Assembly (NCBI GenBank): GCA_016946835.1
Contig: JACVTC010000003.1
Coordinates: 3,390,001-3,407,500, forward strand
Length of the DNA stretch: 17,500 nucleotides
Reading direction: 5' to 3'
From: Neocallimastix lanati (nom. inval.)
Lineage: Eukaryota > Neocallimastigomycota > Neocallimastigomycetes > Neocallimastigales > Neocallimastigaceae
Shown: one piece after another, positions 8,971 through 17,500 of the stretch
How positions within the stretch are numbered: the first letter of the stretch is position 1
Layout: each line of letters opens with the position of its first letter
Program-made: the position numbers and the translations under genes
The notes under the pieces: model-generated
What the model saw: the letters and a program-made list of their open reading frames with translations, nothing else
Told to the model about the DNA's origin: nothing
Database searches by the model: none

Positions 8971-9739
8971 TTAAAGACTAGCCATAGAAAATGCATGCTC
9001 TAAAAATATTTCATCAATGTCTGGCTTATTCGTACTAAATGAGTAATAATATATCTCCTCATTGGTGTAGTTATGAACTACATCTTGTTCATCGGTTACT
9101 AAATCTTCCATACTTTTAACAAGTTCTCTTTGTAAAATACCCGATAGATGATGTATTAAGAGAAGAAGAAATTATACCTGCACGACCAGATTTTGAATGA
9201 ATAAATAATTCTTTTGTTGTTAATCCTTCGGAATAGGAACTTTTAATATAACAAACTGGTAAAATAGCTTGAACTCCAATAGACATCAATATTTGAATAA
9301 CATTATTCACATTTCCTATAGATCCACTGTCAATGATATTAGTTAAATTATTATCGATGGATTCCACTAATTCTGTAAGGTCACAATATTTGCGAAAAAC
9401 TTGATTCTTACACTCATTGTAATTTTCAAATTTATTTTGATTTTCTATCAATGAGTCAAGATTTAACACGGGTATAGGATCCATTTTATTTAAGATACTA
9501 TCCATTATGGGAAGATATGATTCTCTTAATTTATCATTTACCATACAATCAGCAATAGAAATAGTAATAACATGAGAAAGATTATATACATGAACCATGC
9601 GTTGAACATCCCATATAAATTTTAAATAGAATTCATTACCATAATTTGAAATAGCATTAAGTAAAATAGTTTGATTTTTATCGCTGATAACCCCTAGTAA
9701 TATTCCTTTATCTACGATCAATTTACCTTCAGTAATTGT
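8971..9739 (-). pseudogene. Fragment of a divergent RNA polymerase largest subunit (Rpb1/beta'-like), frameshifted
   Basis: The minus-strand open frame at 9116-9721 (201 codons; the first is TTG, so it is no proper start and the frame continues upstream) resembles the largest subunit of multi-subunit RNA polymerases. Residues 6-60, 'KGILLGVISDK', 'NYGNEFYLKFIWDVQR' and 'TISIADCMV', fit the funnel region ('G-x-L-x-G-V-L-D-K' and 'S-I-G-I-x-D'). 'IDSGSIGNVNN' fits the 'SG.KG...N' motif. 'GLTTKELFIHSKSGR' to 'SSIGYFTKR' (residues 166-199) fits the bridge-helix block 'GL.P.EFFFHAMGGREG' to 'TGY.QRR'. The frame ends at TAA 9116-9118, but the expected continuation, including a Met-Glu-Asp-Leu motif, runs in another frame to TAA 8971-8973; the one-base shift lies within 9119-9127. 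The stretch between the SG and GL motifs is too short, so an internal deletion is likely. The NADFDGD catalytic region lies upstream and is absent. The fragment abuts a retroelement copy at 9740. The domain call is firm; the source (cellular, large DNA virus or plasmid) is undecided. Confidence 0.75.
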
Positions 9740-10131
9740 CTGAATAATGAGTGTATAAATGTATATGTGATGTGGTACCGATTATATAACTTCCTTCTTG
9801 GTGGAAGAGATACAGAAATTATTGATTTATATTATAAAAAGGAATGGAATGCTTTGTTTAATAATTAAATTATTTCTGGTAATTATTCTAAAACGCCATT
9901 CTTTATGTAATCTATGACTCTCTTTACAGAAATTATTCCTTGGGCTAGTACTCGACAAGGGTTACTATTCTGAGGGTTATATAAATGCAAACTAGCTAAG
10001 AAGTTTCAATGCTGAAAATAAAGTAAGACAAGATTGCAGGATCAATGTCTCTAAAGGAGAAGACCATAATTTCTTTCTGATAGTCAATTCAAACCCTAAT
10101 CCAGAATAAGAATTCCTTTTAAAACAAAGAT
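9740..10131 (+). repeat. Retroelement repeat, copy B (5'-truncated)
   Basis: This stretch matches 3941-4289 over its full length, starting with CTGAATAATGAGTGT and ending in CCAGAATAAG...AAAGAT. It keeps about 45 bp around 'ccttgggctagtactcgaca' (near 9948-9990) that copy A has lost, so it is the more complete version. In its best frame it contains 'LYNFLLGGR', 'YYKKEWNAL' and 'SKTPFF', but stops interrupt it. The protein family is not recognised. The left end lies exactly where the RNA polymerase fragment stops, which suggests a 5'-truncated LINE insertion or a rearrangement there. No target-site duplication could be recognised by eye. Confidence 0.75.
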
Positions 10132-10298
10132 GAATAATTTGAAATATTAAAAATCATACAAATATAAAAAAGATTGTTAAGATGAATATAGTAATTAATA
10201 TAGGCTATATCATTTTACCGGTAAATTTTAACAATATTTATGCATATGTAAATAATAATTCTTAACTATATTTCAATTCCTATTCATATTATCATTTC

Positions 10299-10342
<44 letters not shown>

Positions 10343-10724
10343 CATATATATTTTTTATGAAATTTTTTTTATAATTAAATTAGCATATATGAATAAATTT
10401 AAATATATATAAAATCCATAAAATATACAAATGTCAGTAATTCCTAATATTACGGAATTGGGTTAAAAAAAATATATGTAAAAAGTATAGTAGTCACAAT
10501 TATTTCAATTATATATATACAGATATTGACTTAATGTAGGTATAAATTTATAAATTTTAACTTCTAATAATTTTTTTCCATTACTTTCAATGTTATCATT
10601 TAATGCTTTTATTTTTCTATAATTTTGATAAAGCACTTCTATAACATCTTATTAAAAAATAAATCAATTGATTTTTATTAAAAATTAGTTCTTTAATGTT
10701 TGGTCACCCCCAAATAAAAGTATA
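10132..10724. other. AT-rich spacer with TAA microsatellite
   Basis: A TAA/AAT microsatellite of about 14 units lies at 10299-10341. Around it are short open pieces (for example 'MNIVINIGYIILPVNFNNIY' on the + strand from about 10182), too short to call. RNA polymerase coding sequence does not resume on the far side of repeat copy B. Confidence 0.5.
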
Positions 10725-11093
10725 TTAATTTCCTTGAACATCTGATTCATGTTCTACCATATATTTTACAAAAGTTTCATTTCCCTTTTCACTTGCCGTT
10801 GCTAAAACAAGTGTATTTCCTTGAGCATCTACTCCATGTTCCACTAAACATTTTATAACAGCTTCATATCCATTGAAACATGTCACTGTTAAATCACCTT
10901 CATTTCCTTGAACCTCCGCTTGCTCTACTAAATATTTTACAATAATTTCATGTACAAAATCACATGCCATTCTTAAAGCATATTTATCCACTTAAATTTC
11001 ACATTCCAATAAACATTTTTACAATAGTTTCATATCTATTTTTGCATACATCATAAAAACTAATTTTATTTCCTTCAATTAATTCTTTAATAT
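10725..11093 (-). pseudogene. Ankyrin-repeat protein fragment
   Basis: The minus-strand open frame 10725-10991 (88 codons) contains about three degenerate ankyrin repeats: 'RMACDFVHEIIVKYLVEQ', 'TCFNGYEAVIKCLVEHG' and 'ATASEKGNETFVKYMVEH', each ending near 'QGN' (Val-Gln-Gly-Asn or Ala-Gln-Gly-Asn). Upstream on the same strand, after a stop, another frame gives 'CKNRYETIVKMFIG', a further repeat, so the reading frame is broken near 10990-11010. Repeats lack the usual TPL motif and are shortened. Ankyrin repeats are protein-binding modules, very abundant in anaerobic fungi. The piece has no proper end or partner domain, so it is most likely a gene relic. Confidence 0.7.
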
Positions 11094-11104
11094 ATTTTTA
11101 TTTT

Positions 11105-11117
11105 TTATCTAAATGAA

Positions 11118-11162
<45 letters not shown>

Positions 11163-11296
11163 ATTGAAAATAACTCACTATTTATTAATTTTTTTCCATA
11201 TTGGTAACAAAGTATTAACCCTATAATTATTACATTTTTACTACCTTTAACGACACAATAAATAAACTTTGAATATTCTTTTGTTCGAATAACCAT
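11105..11296 (-). pseudogene. Short ORF upstream of the ankyrin fragment, ending in a poly-Lys tract
   Basis: The 63-codon minus-strand frame starts at an ATG ('MVIRTKEYSKFIYCVVKGSK') and runs to 'LINSELFSMQ'. It then enters a homopolymer (40 T on the + strand, 11121-11160) read as poly-Lys and stops shortly after. The non-repetitive 46 residues look protein-like. Together with its place just upstream of the ankyrin repeats on the same strand, this suggests the N-terminal part of the same gene, cut by homopolymer expansion. No domain is recognised in it. Confidence 0.4.
11121..11160. repeat. 40-bp poly-T tract
   Basis: This is an uninterrupted run of 40 T, the longest homopolymer in the window. 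It lies inside the minus-strand ankyrin-type gene remnant. Confidence 0.95.
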
Positions 11297-12200
11297 TATT
11301 TAAATAAATTCCCTTTATTATATTTAATATTTATATTTATATTTCTTTTTTAATGCAACTGAAGTAAAATGATCGATTAATGTTGGGGTTCCTTTAGTTA
11401 AAAAATATATATATTTTTTTTTACTGCTACCCTAGGGTAGTTAAAATTGAAGTTATTTTTCGATGATAAGTTAAATAAACAAATAAATAAATTTATATAT
11501 AGATATAAATACATAAATAAAATAATTAAATATGAAAAAAATTAATTATTATAAAATATTTATATGTATTTATATAAATAGAAAAGATCTATTATGTTTA
11601 AATAATTATTATTCAATTTAAAGTGGATTATAATTTTCCTCATAATAAAATCAAATCAACCACTTTGTTATGGCAAATCGTTTATGACGATGATTTAAAC
11701 GGAAAGTTTTTACATTTCATCATAATAACGAACAACTATCACATAAAATTAATTAATTATAGCTATAAGATTATTTTTAATACTCATAATTATTAATTAT
11801 TAACTATTGTATTTATAATCATTTTAATTATAATATCAATTATAATATATAATATTCATAATCATATTCATATTCATTAATTATTATATTAATACTAATA
11901 TTAATATTTGCTGTAATAGAAATAAAAACTGTATAATATTGTTTTAAAATTCATTCACTCATTCATATTCATTAATTATAATATTAATAATAAAATTAAT
12001 TATATTCATATTACCATTTCATTAATTATTATATTACTTATAATATTATTTATTATCTTATTTTTAATATTATATATTTTAATATTTTATAATATAAAGT
12101 AAATAATATTATATATATTTTATTTTTTTAAATTATATATGAATATTTGATTCTATTATATTTGATTTTATTAATAGTAAATAAAAAATGTATCATCCAT
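11297..12200. other. AT-rich spacer with a GC-containing palindrome
   Basis: At 11427-11440 lies the perfect 14-bp palindrome CTACCCTAGGGTAG. On the minus strand around 11340-11440 a short stretch reads 'LTKGTPTLIDHFTSVAL', possibly a coding relic ahead of the ankyrin-type remnant. 11640-11740 is slightly GC-richer (with ATCGTTTATGACGAT, 5-bp arms) but gives no gene or tRNA. The rest is low complexity. Confidence 0.4.
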
Positions 12201-12340
12201 CAACACATAAAATTAAAAATTTTTTGAAAGTGGCTTGTATATATGATAAAAATCCATTTAAAAATGTATTTTCTTCAAATTTAGTGCGCCATTTTTCAAG
12301 AATACATTTTTATATTTAAAAATGTATTTTTATCTAATTG

Positions 12341-12373
<33 letters not shown>

Positions 12374-13139
12374 AAATCAATAATAAAAAAAAAAAATTTA
12401 TCTTAAAAACTATAAATAAAAAGGAAAAAAGAACTATAAAATAAAAAAAAAATAAAATAAAAAAATAAAAAATAAAAATAAAAAAATAAAAATAAAAAAA
12501 AAATAAAAAATAAAAAAAAGGATAAATAAATATAATAAGGATAAAATAATAATATAACCGAAAAAAAAAAAATTCAATAATATCATTTTATTTTATTTTA
12601 TTTTTTTTTTTTTCTAATTCAATAGATCAGTTATAAATATATAAAAAAAATTTTTTTTTTTTTTTTCAATTATCAAGTTTTTCGTTTTTTTTTTTTTTTT
12701 TTTAATGAATTATCACATGCATTGCTTTTTTTTTATTTTAATTATTATTATTACTTTAGAATAGATAAAATAATCATTGACAGAAAATTTTTTTTATTTC
12801 ATTTCATGATCAATTAATGATTACCAAATATATAAATTTATGTGAAATATAAAAATTAATTATAATTAATTATAATTATAAATGCTTGTTAATAACAAAA
12901 AGAATTATTATTATATATTTCAATAAATTGTTTTTTTTTTTTTTTTTATTATAATTATTATAATTATAATTATTAGTAGTAGTAATAGTAGTAATATGTT
13001 TATATATAATAAATAAAAATTACAAATAATTAATAAAAAAGATAAATAAAAATAATACTTTTAAACTCTAAATAAAATGAAAAGCAACCATAACAAACTT
13101 TCCAAATTTGTAAAGTATGATTTCTATTTATCTTTTTTT
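12201..13139. other. Low-complexity region with short inverted and direct repeats
   Basis: AAAATGTATT at 12261-12270 is the reverse complement of AATACATTTT at 12301-12310 and recurs directly at 12319-12328. A 31-A run follows (12341-12371), then about 180 bp of A-rich AAAATAAA-like sequence and several T runs. No coding potential. Confidence 0.6.
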
Positions 13140-13325
13140 TTTTTTTTAATAATTTATGAAGATTATATTTTATCTTTTTTTTATTATGATATATGAAGAT
13201 TATATTTTATCTTTTTTTTTTTAATAATATATAAAGATTATATTTTATCTTTTTTTACTAATAATATATAAAGATTATATTTTATCTTTTTTTTTATTAA
13301 TGATATATGAAGATTATATTTACGA
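13140..13325. repeat. Minisatellite, about 5 copies of a 37-39 bp unit
   Basis: The core 'GAAGATTATATTTTATC' (or AAAGATTATATTTTATC) begins at 13158, 13195, 13233, 13270 and 13309, the last copy ending differently. Between cores are a T run and TAATAATATAT-like sequence. The copies differ by single substitutions and T-run length. It is a clean tandem array ending exactly where a more complex stretch begins. Confidence 0.85.
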
Positions 13326-13455
13326 TAACTTTTTAATAATTACCCTGTGGATATTCCATTTCTTCCATTGTCTAAATAATTCACTGTCTGATGATGTTGA
13401 TTATGTTCCTATTTGAAATTTTGCATTGAATGTTCCCATTAAAGTTTAATTAATT
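13326..13455. other. Small higher-complexity island
   Basis: Following the minisatellite, about 120 bp have normal complexity ('CCCTGTGGATATTCCATT' onward). On the + strand 'IFHFFHCLNNSLSDDVDYVP' reads open, then hits a stop; on the minus strand 'MGTFNAKFQIGT' does too. It may be a scrap of an exon or an old insertion. No family is recognised. Confidence 0.3.
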
Positions 13456-13599
13456 ATATTAATTATACTTTTTTTTTTTTTTTAAAAATCTGTATTATTT
13501 TTTTTTTTTTTTAGAAAATAATATTTAAATCAAAATCTTTATTTGTACAAATTAAAACATGAACAATGAACAGAAAGTCCATCCACATTATTATTAACT

Positions 13600-13600
13600 T

Positions 13601-13651
<51 letters not shown>
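13600..13651. repeat. (TTTA)n microsatellite
   Basis: About 13 uninterrupted TTTA units. Confidence 0.95.
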
Positions 13652-13652
<1 letters not shown>

Positions 13653-13969
13653 ATACATCTAACAATATTAAATATAGCATTATTAAAAAGTAATGACTAT
13701 TTAATTATCATTTAGTTCAGCTTAACTCTCAATCGAAATAATTTATATTTAATATAATTTTCATCTAATTTTTAATAGATGAACTTTGGATTATCATATT
13801 TAGCATAAAAATCAATCATTTTTTTAAATAAAAAAAAAAAAAGAATAGTACTACTGGTCATTCTAAGTATTAAAATACTGGTTCAAGTAAGGTTTTGTAA
13901 AAATAAAAACAAAGTGTAATAAATAATAATTTTAATAGATTATTAATATATAAATAATTGTAATAGTCC

Positions 13970-14340
13970 TAAATTTTAAAATAAATAATAGTAGTAAATA
14001 GTAAATAATAGACAATAAATAAATAATTGAATAATAAATAATAAATAAATAATAAATGATAAATAAATTATAAATAATGAATTATAATAATAAAATACTA
14101 AATACTAAATACTAAATACTAAATACTAAATAATAAATAATAAATAATAAATAATAAATAATAAATAATAAATAATAAATAATAAATAATAAATAATAAA
14201 TAATAGATAATAATAAATAATAATAATAAATAATAATAATAAATAATAAATAATAAATAATAATAAATAATAATAATAAATAATAAATAATAAATAATAA
14301 TAAATAATAATAATAAATAATAATCAAATAATAAATAGTA
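13970..14340. repeat. TAAATAA/TAATAAA satellite-like array
   Basis: About 370 bp are made of 7-bp TAATAAA units mixed with 3-bp TAA insertions. A block of about five TACTAAA units lies at 14096-14130. The open frame on the minus strand (Ile/Tyr/Leu-rich, 14112-14327) results from the repeat and is not a gene. Confidence 0.9.
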
Positions 14341-15804
14341 TAAAACTATATCTAATTATTTAATATTTATTAATAATAATTAAAATTTTATTATTATGTA
14401 CTTTTCATTATTTAATAAAACATTAATTTTTTTAATTAAATATTAACAAAATTAAAAAAATGAATAAAATATATTTACAATATATTATTTATATTATTTT
14501 AATATATTATTTGAATTTATCCAATACGAACTTATATAAATAATAAATATTAATAAATAATAAAAATATAAATAAATAAAAAATATAATATAAAATAAAA
14601 TGTATATAATAAATAATAACAATATATTATTAATTGGTTAATATGTAAAAAATATAATAATATGTTTATAATAGTTTATTTGATATAATATTAAAATATA
14701 AAGGAATATATGTAAATTTCCATATTTTCAATTAAATAATATATTATTAATATATAATATATTATAAATATATATAAATTAAAATATAAAACAAATATTA
14801 ATATTAATAAATAATTACAAAAAAAAAAAAAAAATAAGAAAAAACAATAAAAAATAATATTAGATATTAAAAATTAATATAAAATAATATTAAATAATTA
14901 TGCAATAATGAGAATAATAATAAAAATTAAGATTAATAAAAATAAAAAAAATAAAAATTAAGAATTAAAAAAAAAAAAGAAGAAAATTATTAAATAAATA
15001 TAATTAAAAAAAAATTATAAATAATAATTATAAATAATAATTATAATAATAATAATAATGTTATGTAATAAAAAATAAAAATATATTATTTAAAACATAA
15101 AAAAAAAAAGTGACAAGTATAAAAAGACTGAAATTTAACTTTATTTTTTAAGTTTTTTTTTTTTTTTTTTTTTTTTGACATTATATTTAAAATCAAATAT
15201 AACTGATATTAGTTATACTATATAATAGATAATATTTAATATTTTTAATAAAAACATAAATTAAAATTTGATAAAATACTTTATCATTTTTAAACCCTAA
15301 TTATTACCACCTTATTAATCATAATAGAAAGAAAATAGAAATTGAATTTTGGTTATTTTATATTCAATTAAAATTTAAGTTTATTTAGTATAAACTAAAA
15401 AAAAAAAAAAAAAAAAAAATAATAATAATAATAATAATATATATAAGCATTATCAAAGTATTATCTATATTTATTAATAGAAAAATAATGAAATGGAATT
15501 ATAATTCAATATATTGTTAATCTGTCAAAAATTACTTTTTTTTTTTAGCTTCATTACTATTAATACCTTATTAATAATTTATAATAATACTATCTTATTT
15601 TAATTATTAAAACGTATTCATTGTTAAATATTGTATTAATTTAATTTAATTTAAATTAATTTAATTAAAATTAACTATTATCATTTTTAATTTATAATAA
15701 TCAAATAAAATATAATATATATTTATATATATATAAGAAAACGAAATAATTTATATATAGATAAATACATAATAATAATTAAAAAAAAAAAATTATCAAA
15801 ATTA
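14341..15804. other. AT-rich intergenic DNA upstream of the LPA1-like gene
   Basis: About 1.5 kb of A/T runs, including T runs near 15152-15176 and an A run followed by (TAA)n at 15399-15438. No coding sequence, tRNA or structured repeat is recognised. It contains whatever distal promoter the downstream gene has. Confidence 0.6.
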
Positions 15805-15869
15805 AAAATATATATAAATATATATATAATAGAGAGTTTATATAAGAAATAAAAAAAAAAAAAAAAATC
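15805..15869 (+). promoter_or_regulatory. Putative 5' leader / TATA-like AT region of the LPA1-like gene
   Basis: Immediately upstream of the start are TATATAAATATATATA-like sequence (about 15809-15831), a short 'agagag' break and then a 17-A run touching the start region. TATA-like strings are common in such AT-rich DNA, so this is only a positional guess. The in-frame TAA at 15843-15845 limits the coding region. Confidence 0.25.
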
Positions 15870-17260
15870 ATGACATCAAAATCTAAATATAATTTTACTG
15901 GTTCCTTTTTAGGAAATAATAAATATAATGAACCTGAACAAATTGTTATGAATAGTTATGATTTGAATGTAGATGGAGATGAAGATATGCCTATACCCTT
16001 AAAACCTTTTATGCTTCAAAAAATTATAGATGAGTATTCTGAAAATTCTTCTGTGGATAATGGTTCTCTTTGTGAAATGAATTGTATTCCTTGTTACAAC
16101 TCTGGGGATAAACGATCATTATCCTATATACAAAAGCTACAATATTATACAACCGTAGGTAAGGATGAATGTCCTAGAATTTTTGACTACAACCAACTAC
16201 CTACTTTCAATGAACAGTTCAATAATTTTACCCCACGTAGACATAAATCTTTTAGTAATAATAGTTTTGTAAGTAACACTACGCCTACTGAACAATCTCC
16301 TGTCAGTAGTACCACTCCCAGAATACCATTAAATAATAGTCTTAATATTGATAATAATGAATCTTATTATTCTGATGCCTCTGTAGAAACCTTAAATCCT
16401 ACGCCCAGTGAATCTTCATCATATTATATAAAGACTTATACTTCTGACAATGAAAGTTATACCAGAAAATCCAGTTCAAAGGAAAGTCCTTCCATAAAAA
16501 ATGGAACAATACATTCTCTAAATCCGAAAAAAAGTTTTCATCTCTTTAAACCATCTATACCCATTATATCTTCACAAGAAGAGATGAAATTTAAGGATAT
16601 TCTTGAATTGAGAATGACACCACTAAAACGGGAATCTTCAGAAAGCACAATTGATACAACTTCACCTATTAAAAAAATTACAAATAGTATTAAAAATTTA
16701 AAAATAAATACCAATATTACCAAAATAAACAATAAATCCTTTAATATTAATAAGGGAGAAGAAGGAAAGGAAGAAGAAGCAAAAGAAGAAAAGAAAGAAG
16801 AAGGAAAGGATAAAATAGAAAAGGATATCAGGAAAGAAACAGAAGGAAAAGGAGAAGAAGAAGAAGAAAAAGAAAAAGATGAAGGAAGAGAAGAAGAAGA
16901 AAGAAAGGTAGAAATAAAAAAAGAAACTGAAATAAAAGAAAATGATAAACAAAAGGTAATTAAATTAAAATCAAAAAAGCATTCTTCTAGTGTATCAAAA
17001 TATGATTTTGTTAAAGTATTAGTTTATTTATCTGGTGAACATTACTATGTCTTATCTCGTTTCTTAATTAGTCGAATGTTAACAGCTACTCAAGTGGATT
17101 ATTATCATGCTGTTAGAATTGCTCTTGATTTAAAGAAACAACTTGTAGATTATGATGAATTAGAATTATCACAAAAAAAATTAGAAAAAAATCTTTTCAG
17201 TATTATGAAACGCTATGGTTATAATGAAAAAAATATTGAACTCTATCGTTTATTATCAGC
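15870..17260 (+). CDS. 2-phosphoglycerate kinase-like (LPA1-like) protein, exon 1
   Basis: The exon encodes 463 codons plus two bases. ATG is chosen because an in-frame TAA lies at 15843-15845, just before a 17-A run that leads into the start. Residues 1-115 are mixed sequence, about 120-290 are Ser/Asn/Thr-rich and probably disordered, and 295-362 are Glu/Lys-rich and charged, possibly helical. From about residue 376 comes the conserved part, with 'YDFVKVLVYL', 'YYVLSRFLISRML', 'RIALDLKKQLVD' and 'MKRYGYNEKNIELYR'. This block closely resembles the segment before the P-loop in plant LPA1 and related 2-phosphoglycerate kinase-like proteins, and has the look of an ATP-cone fold. Archaeal 2-phosphoglycerate kinase makes 2,3-bisphosphoglycerate from 2-phosphoglycerate; rice LPA1 is needed for normal phytic acid levels. 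The biochemical role in this organism is unknown. The frame stays open to 17348 only by reading through the intron, giving a nonsense Phe/Tyr/Ile tail. The family call rests on remembered family motifs and is fairly sure. Confidence 0.85.
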
Positions 17261-17449
17261 GTATGTTTTTTTTTTTTTTATTTATTTATTTATTTATGAT
17301 ATAATTTATATCATAGTTATATATATATATATATATATTGATCAATAAACAAAAAAGGAAAAAAAAAAATTTTTTTAACAAAAATAACAAAAAAAAAATA
17401 AAATTTTTTTTTTTTTATAATTTTTTTGCATTAATTATCATATAAATAG
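17261..17449 (+). other. Spliceosomal intron, phase 2, in the LPA1-like gene
   Basis: The 189-bp intron starts with the consensus-like donor GTATGT and ends with ATAAATAG. It splits a codon after its second base (GC|T, Ala). It is almost pure AT, with poly-T, TTTA and TA repeats, unlike the exons on either side. Removing it restores the family's expected continuation on the other side, which is the main support for these exact boundaries. A branch point cannot be chosen with confidence; TTAAT at 17431-17435 is one candidate. Confidence 0.85.
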
Positions 17450-17500
17450 TTTTTATCGTGAACGTATACCATTGATTATATTAATTAGTGGACCAAGATG
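17450..17500 (+). CDS. 2-phosphoglycerate kinase-like protein, start of exon 2 (cut by window end)
   Basis: After the last base of the split Ala codon, the frame reads 'FYRERIPLIILISGPR' and then runs off the window. This matches the strand leading into the Walker A loop of the 2-phosphoglycerate kinase/LPA1 family, where a 'R-x-P-L-(V/I)-I-L-(V/I)-x-G' segment precedes the GKS of the P-loop. The Gly-Pro-Arg is where the P-loop begins; the lysine and the rest of the kinase domain are outside the window. Confidence 0.8.

Noticed and set aside
11640-11740. Slightly GC-richer patch as RNA gene
   Set aside because: Only a 5-bp-arm hairpin is visible; no recognised RNA family features.
13848-13885. 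Possible tRNA T-arm (TGGTTCAAGTAAGG)
   Set aside because: No acceptor stem, D-arm or anticodon arm could be built around it.
14112-14327. Minus-strand Ile/Tyr/Leu-rich open frame
   Set aside because: Pure translation of the TAAATAA-type array; no protein-like complexity.
16538-16732. Minus-strand 64-codon open frame inside the kinase-like gene
   Set aside because: Antisense shadow of the supported exon.
16698-16952. Minus-strand Phe-rich open frame
   Set aside because: It is the complement of the Glu/Lys-rich coding tract of the LPA1-like gene, which has a supported family domain on the + strand.
17261-17348. Extension of the kinase-like ORF to TGA/TAA near 17348 as coding
   Set aside because: The tail is poly-Phe/Tyr/Ile from T and TA repeats. 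The donor/acceptor pair restores the conserved family continuation.

Overview
The window is extremely AT-rich eukaryotic DNA. Long intergenic stretches are built from A and T homopolymers, AAT/TAA/TTTA microsatellites and satellite-like arrays, with a few islands of higher complexity and higher GC. A fungal-type intron donor (GTATGT), Asn-rich proteins, ankyrin repeats ending in 'KYLVEHG.D.QGN'-like motifs and decayed LINE retrotransposons together suggest an early-diverging fungus, most likely an anaerobic gut fungus (Neocallimastigomycota). A dictyostelid or another AT-rich protist cannot be excluded. The assignment is inference from composition and gene style, not from a marker gene.

Layout. 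Positions 1-3600 are gene-poor low-complexity sequence with two pairs of diverged dispersed repeats, a strong 27-bp inverted repeat, a small TIR-like structure around GGGTAGTAG and one short unidentified open frame on the minus strand. Positions 3600-10130 form a transposon graveyard on the + strand: an Asn-rich ORF joined to a 349-bp repeat (copy A), a GC-richer island of unknown origin, a broken LINE with APE-type endonuclease motifs and reverse-transcriptase flanking segments but no visible RT palm, a second Asn-rich ORF, and a 5'-truncated copy (B) of the repeat. Copy B abuts a minus-strand fragment of an RNA polymerase largest-subunit gene (funnel to trigger-loop region), which carries a frameshift and a likely internal deletion. 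Positions 10725-11300 hold remains of a minus-strand ankyrin-repeat gene split by a 40-bp homopolymer. Positions 11300-15840 are again low-complexity DNA with a five-copy minisatellite and a large TAAATAA-type array.

The only gene that looks intact is at the right edge (from 15870, + strand). It is the first exon, an intron and the beginning of the second exon of a 2-phosphoglycerate kinase-like/LPA1-like P-loop kinase with a long disordered N-terminal extension. Its catalytic P-loop would lie just beyond the window. The window holds no operon or multi-gene functional system. The most unusual items are the divergent RNA polymerase fragment, possibly from a large DNA virus or other cytoplasmic DNA element, and the paired Asn-rich transposon ORFs that kept their reading frame.
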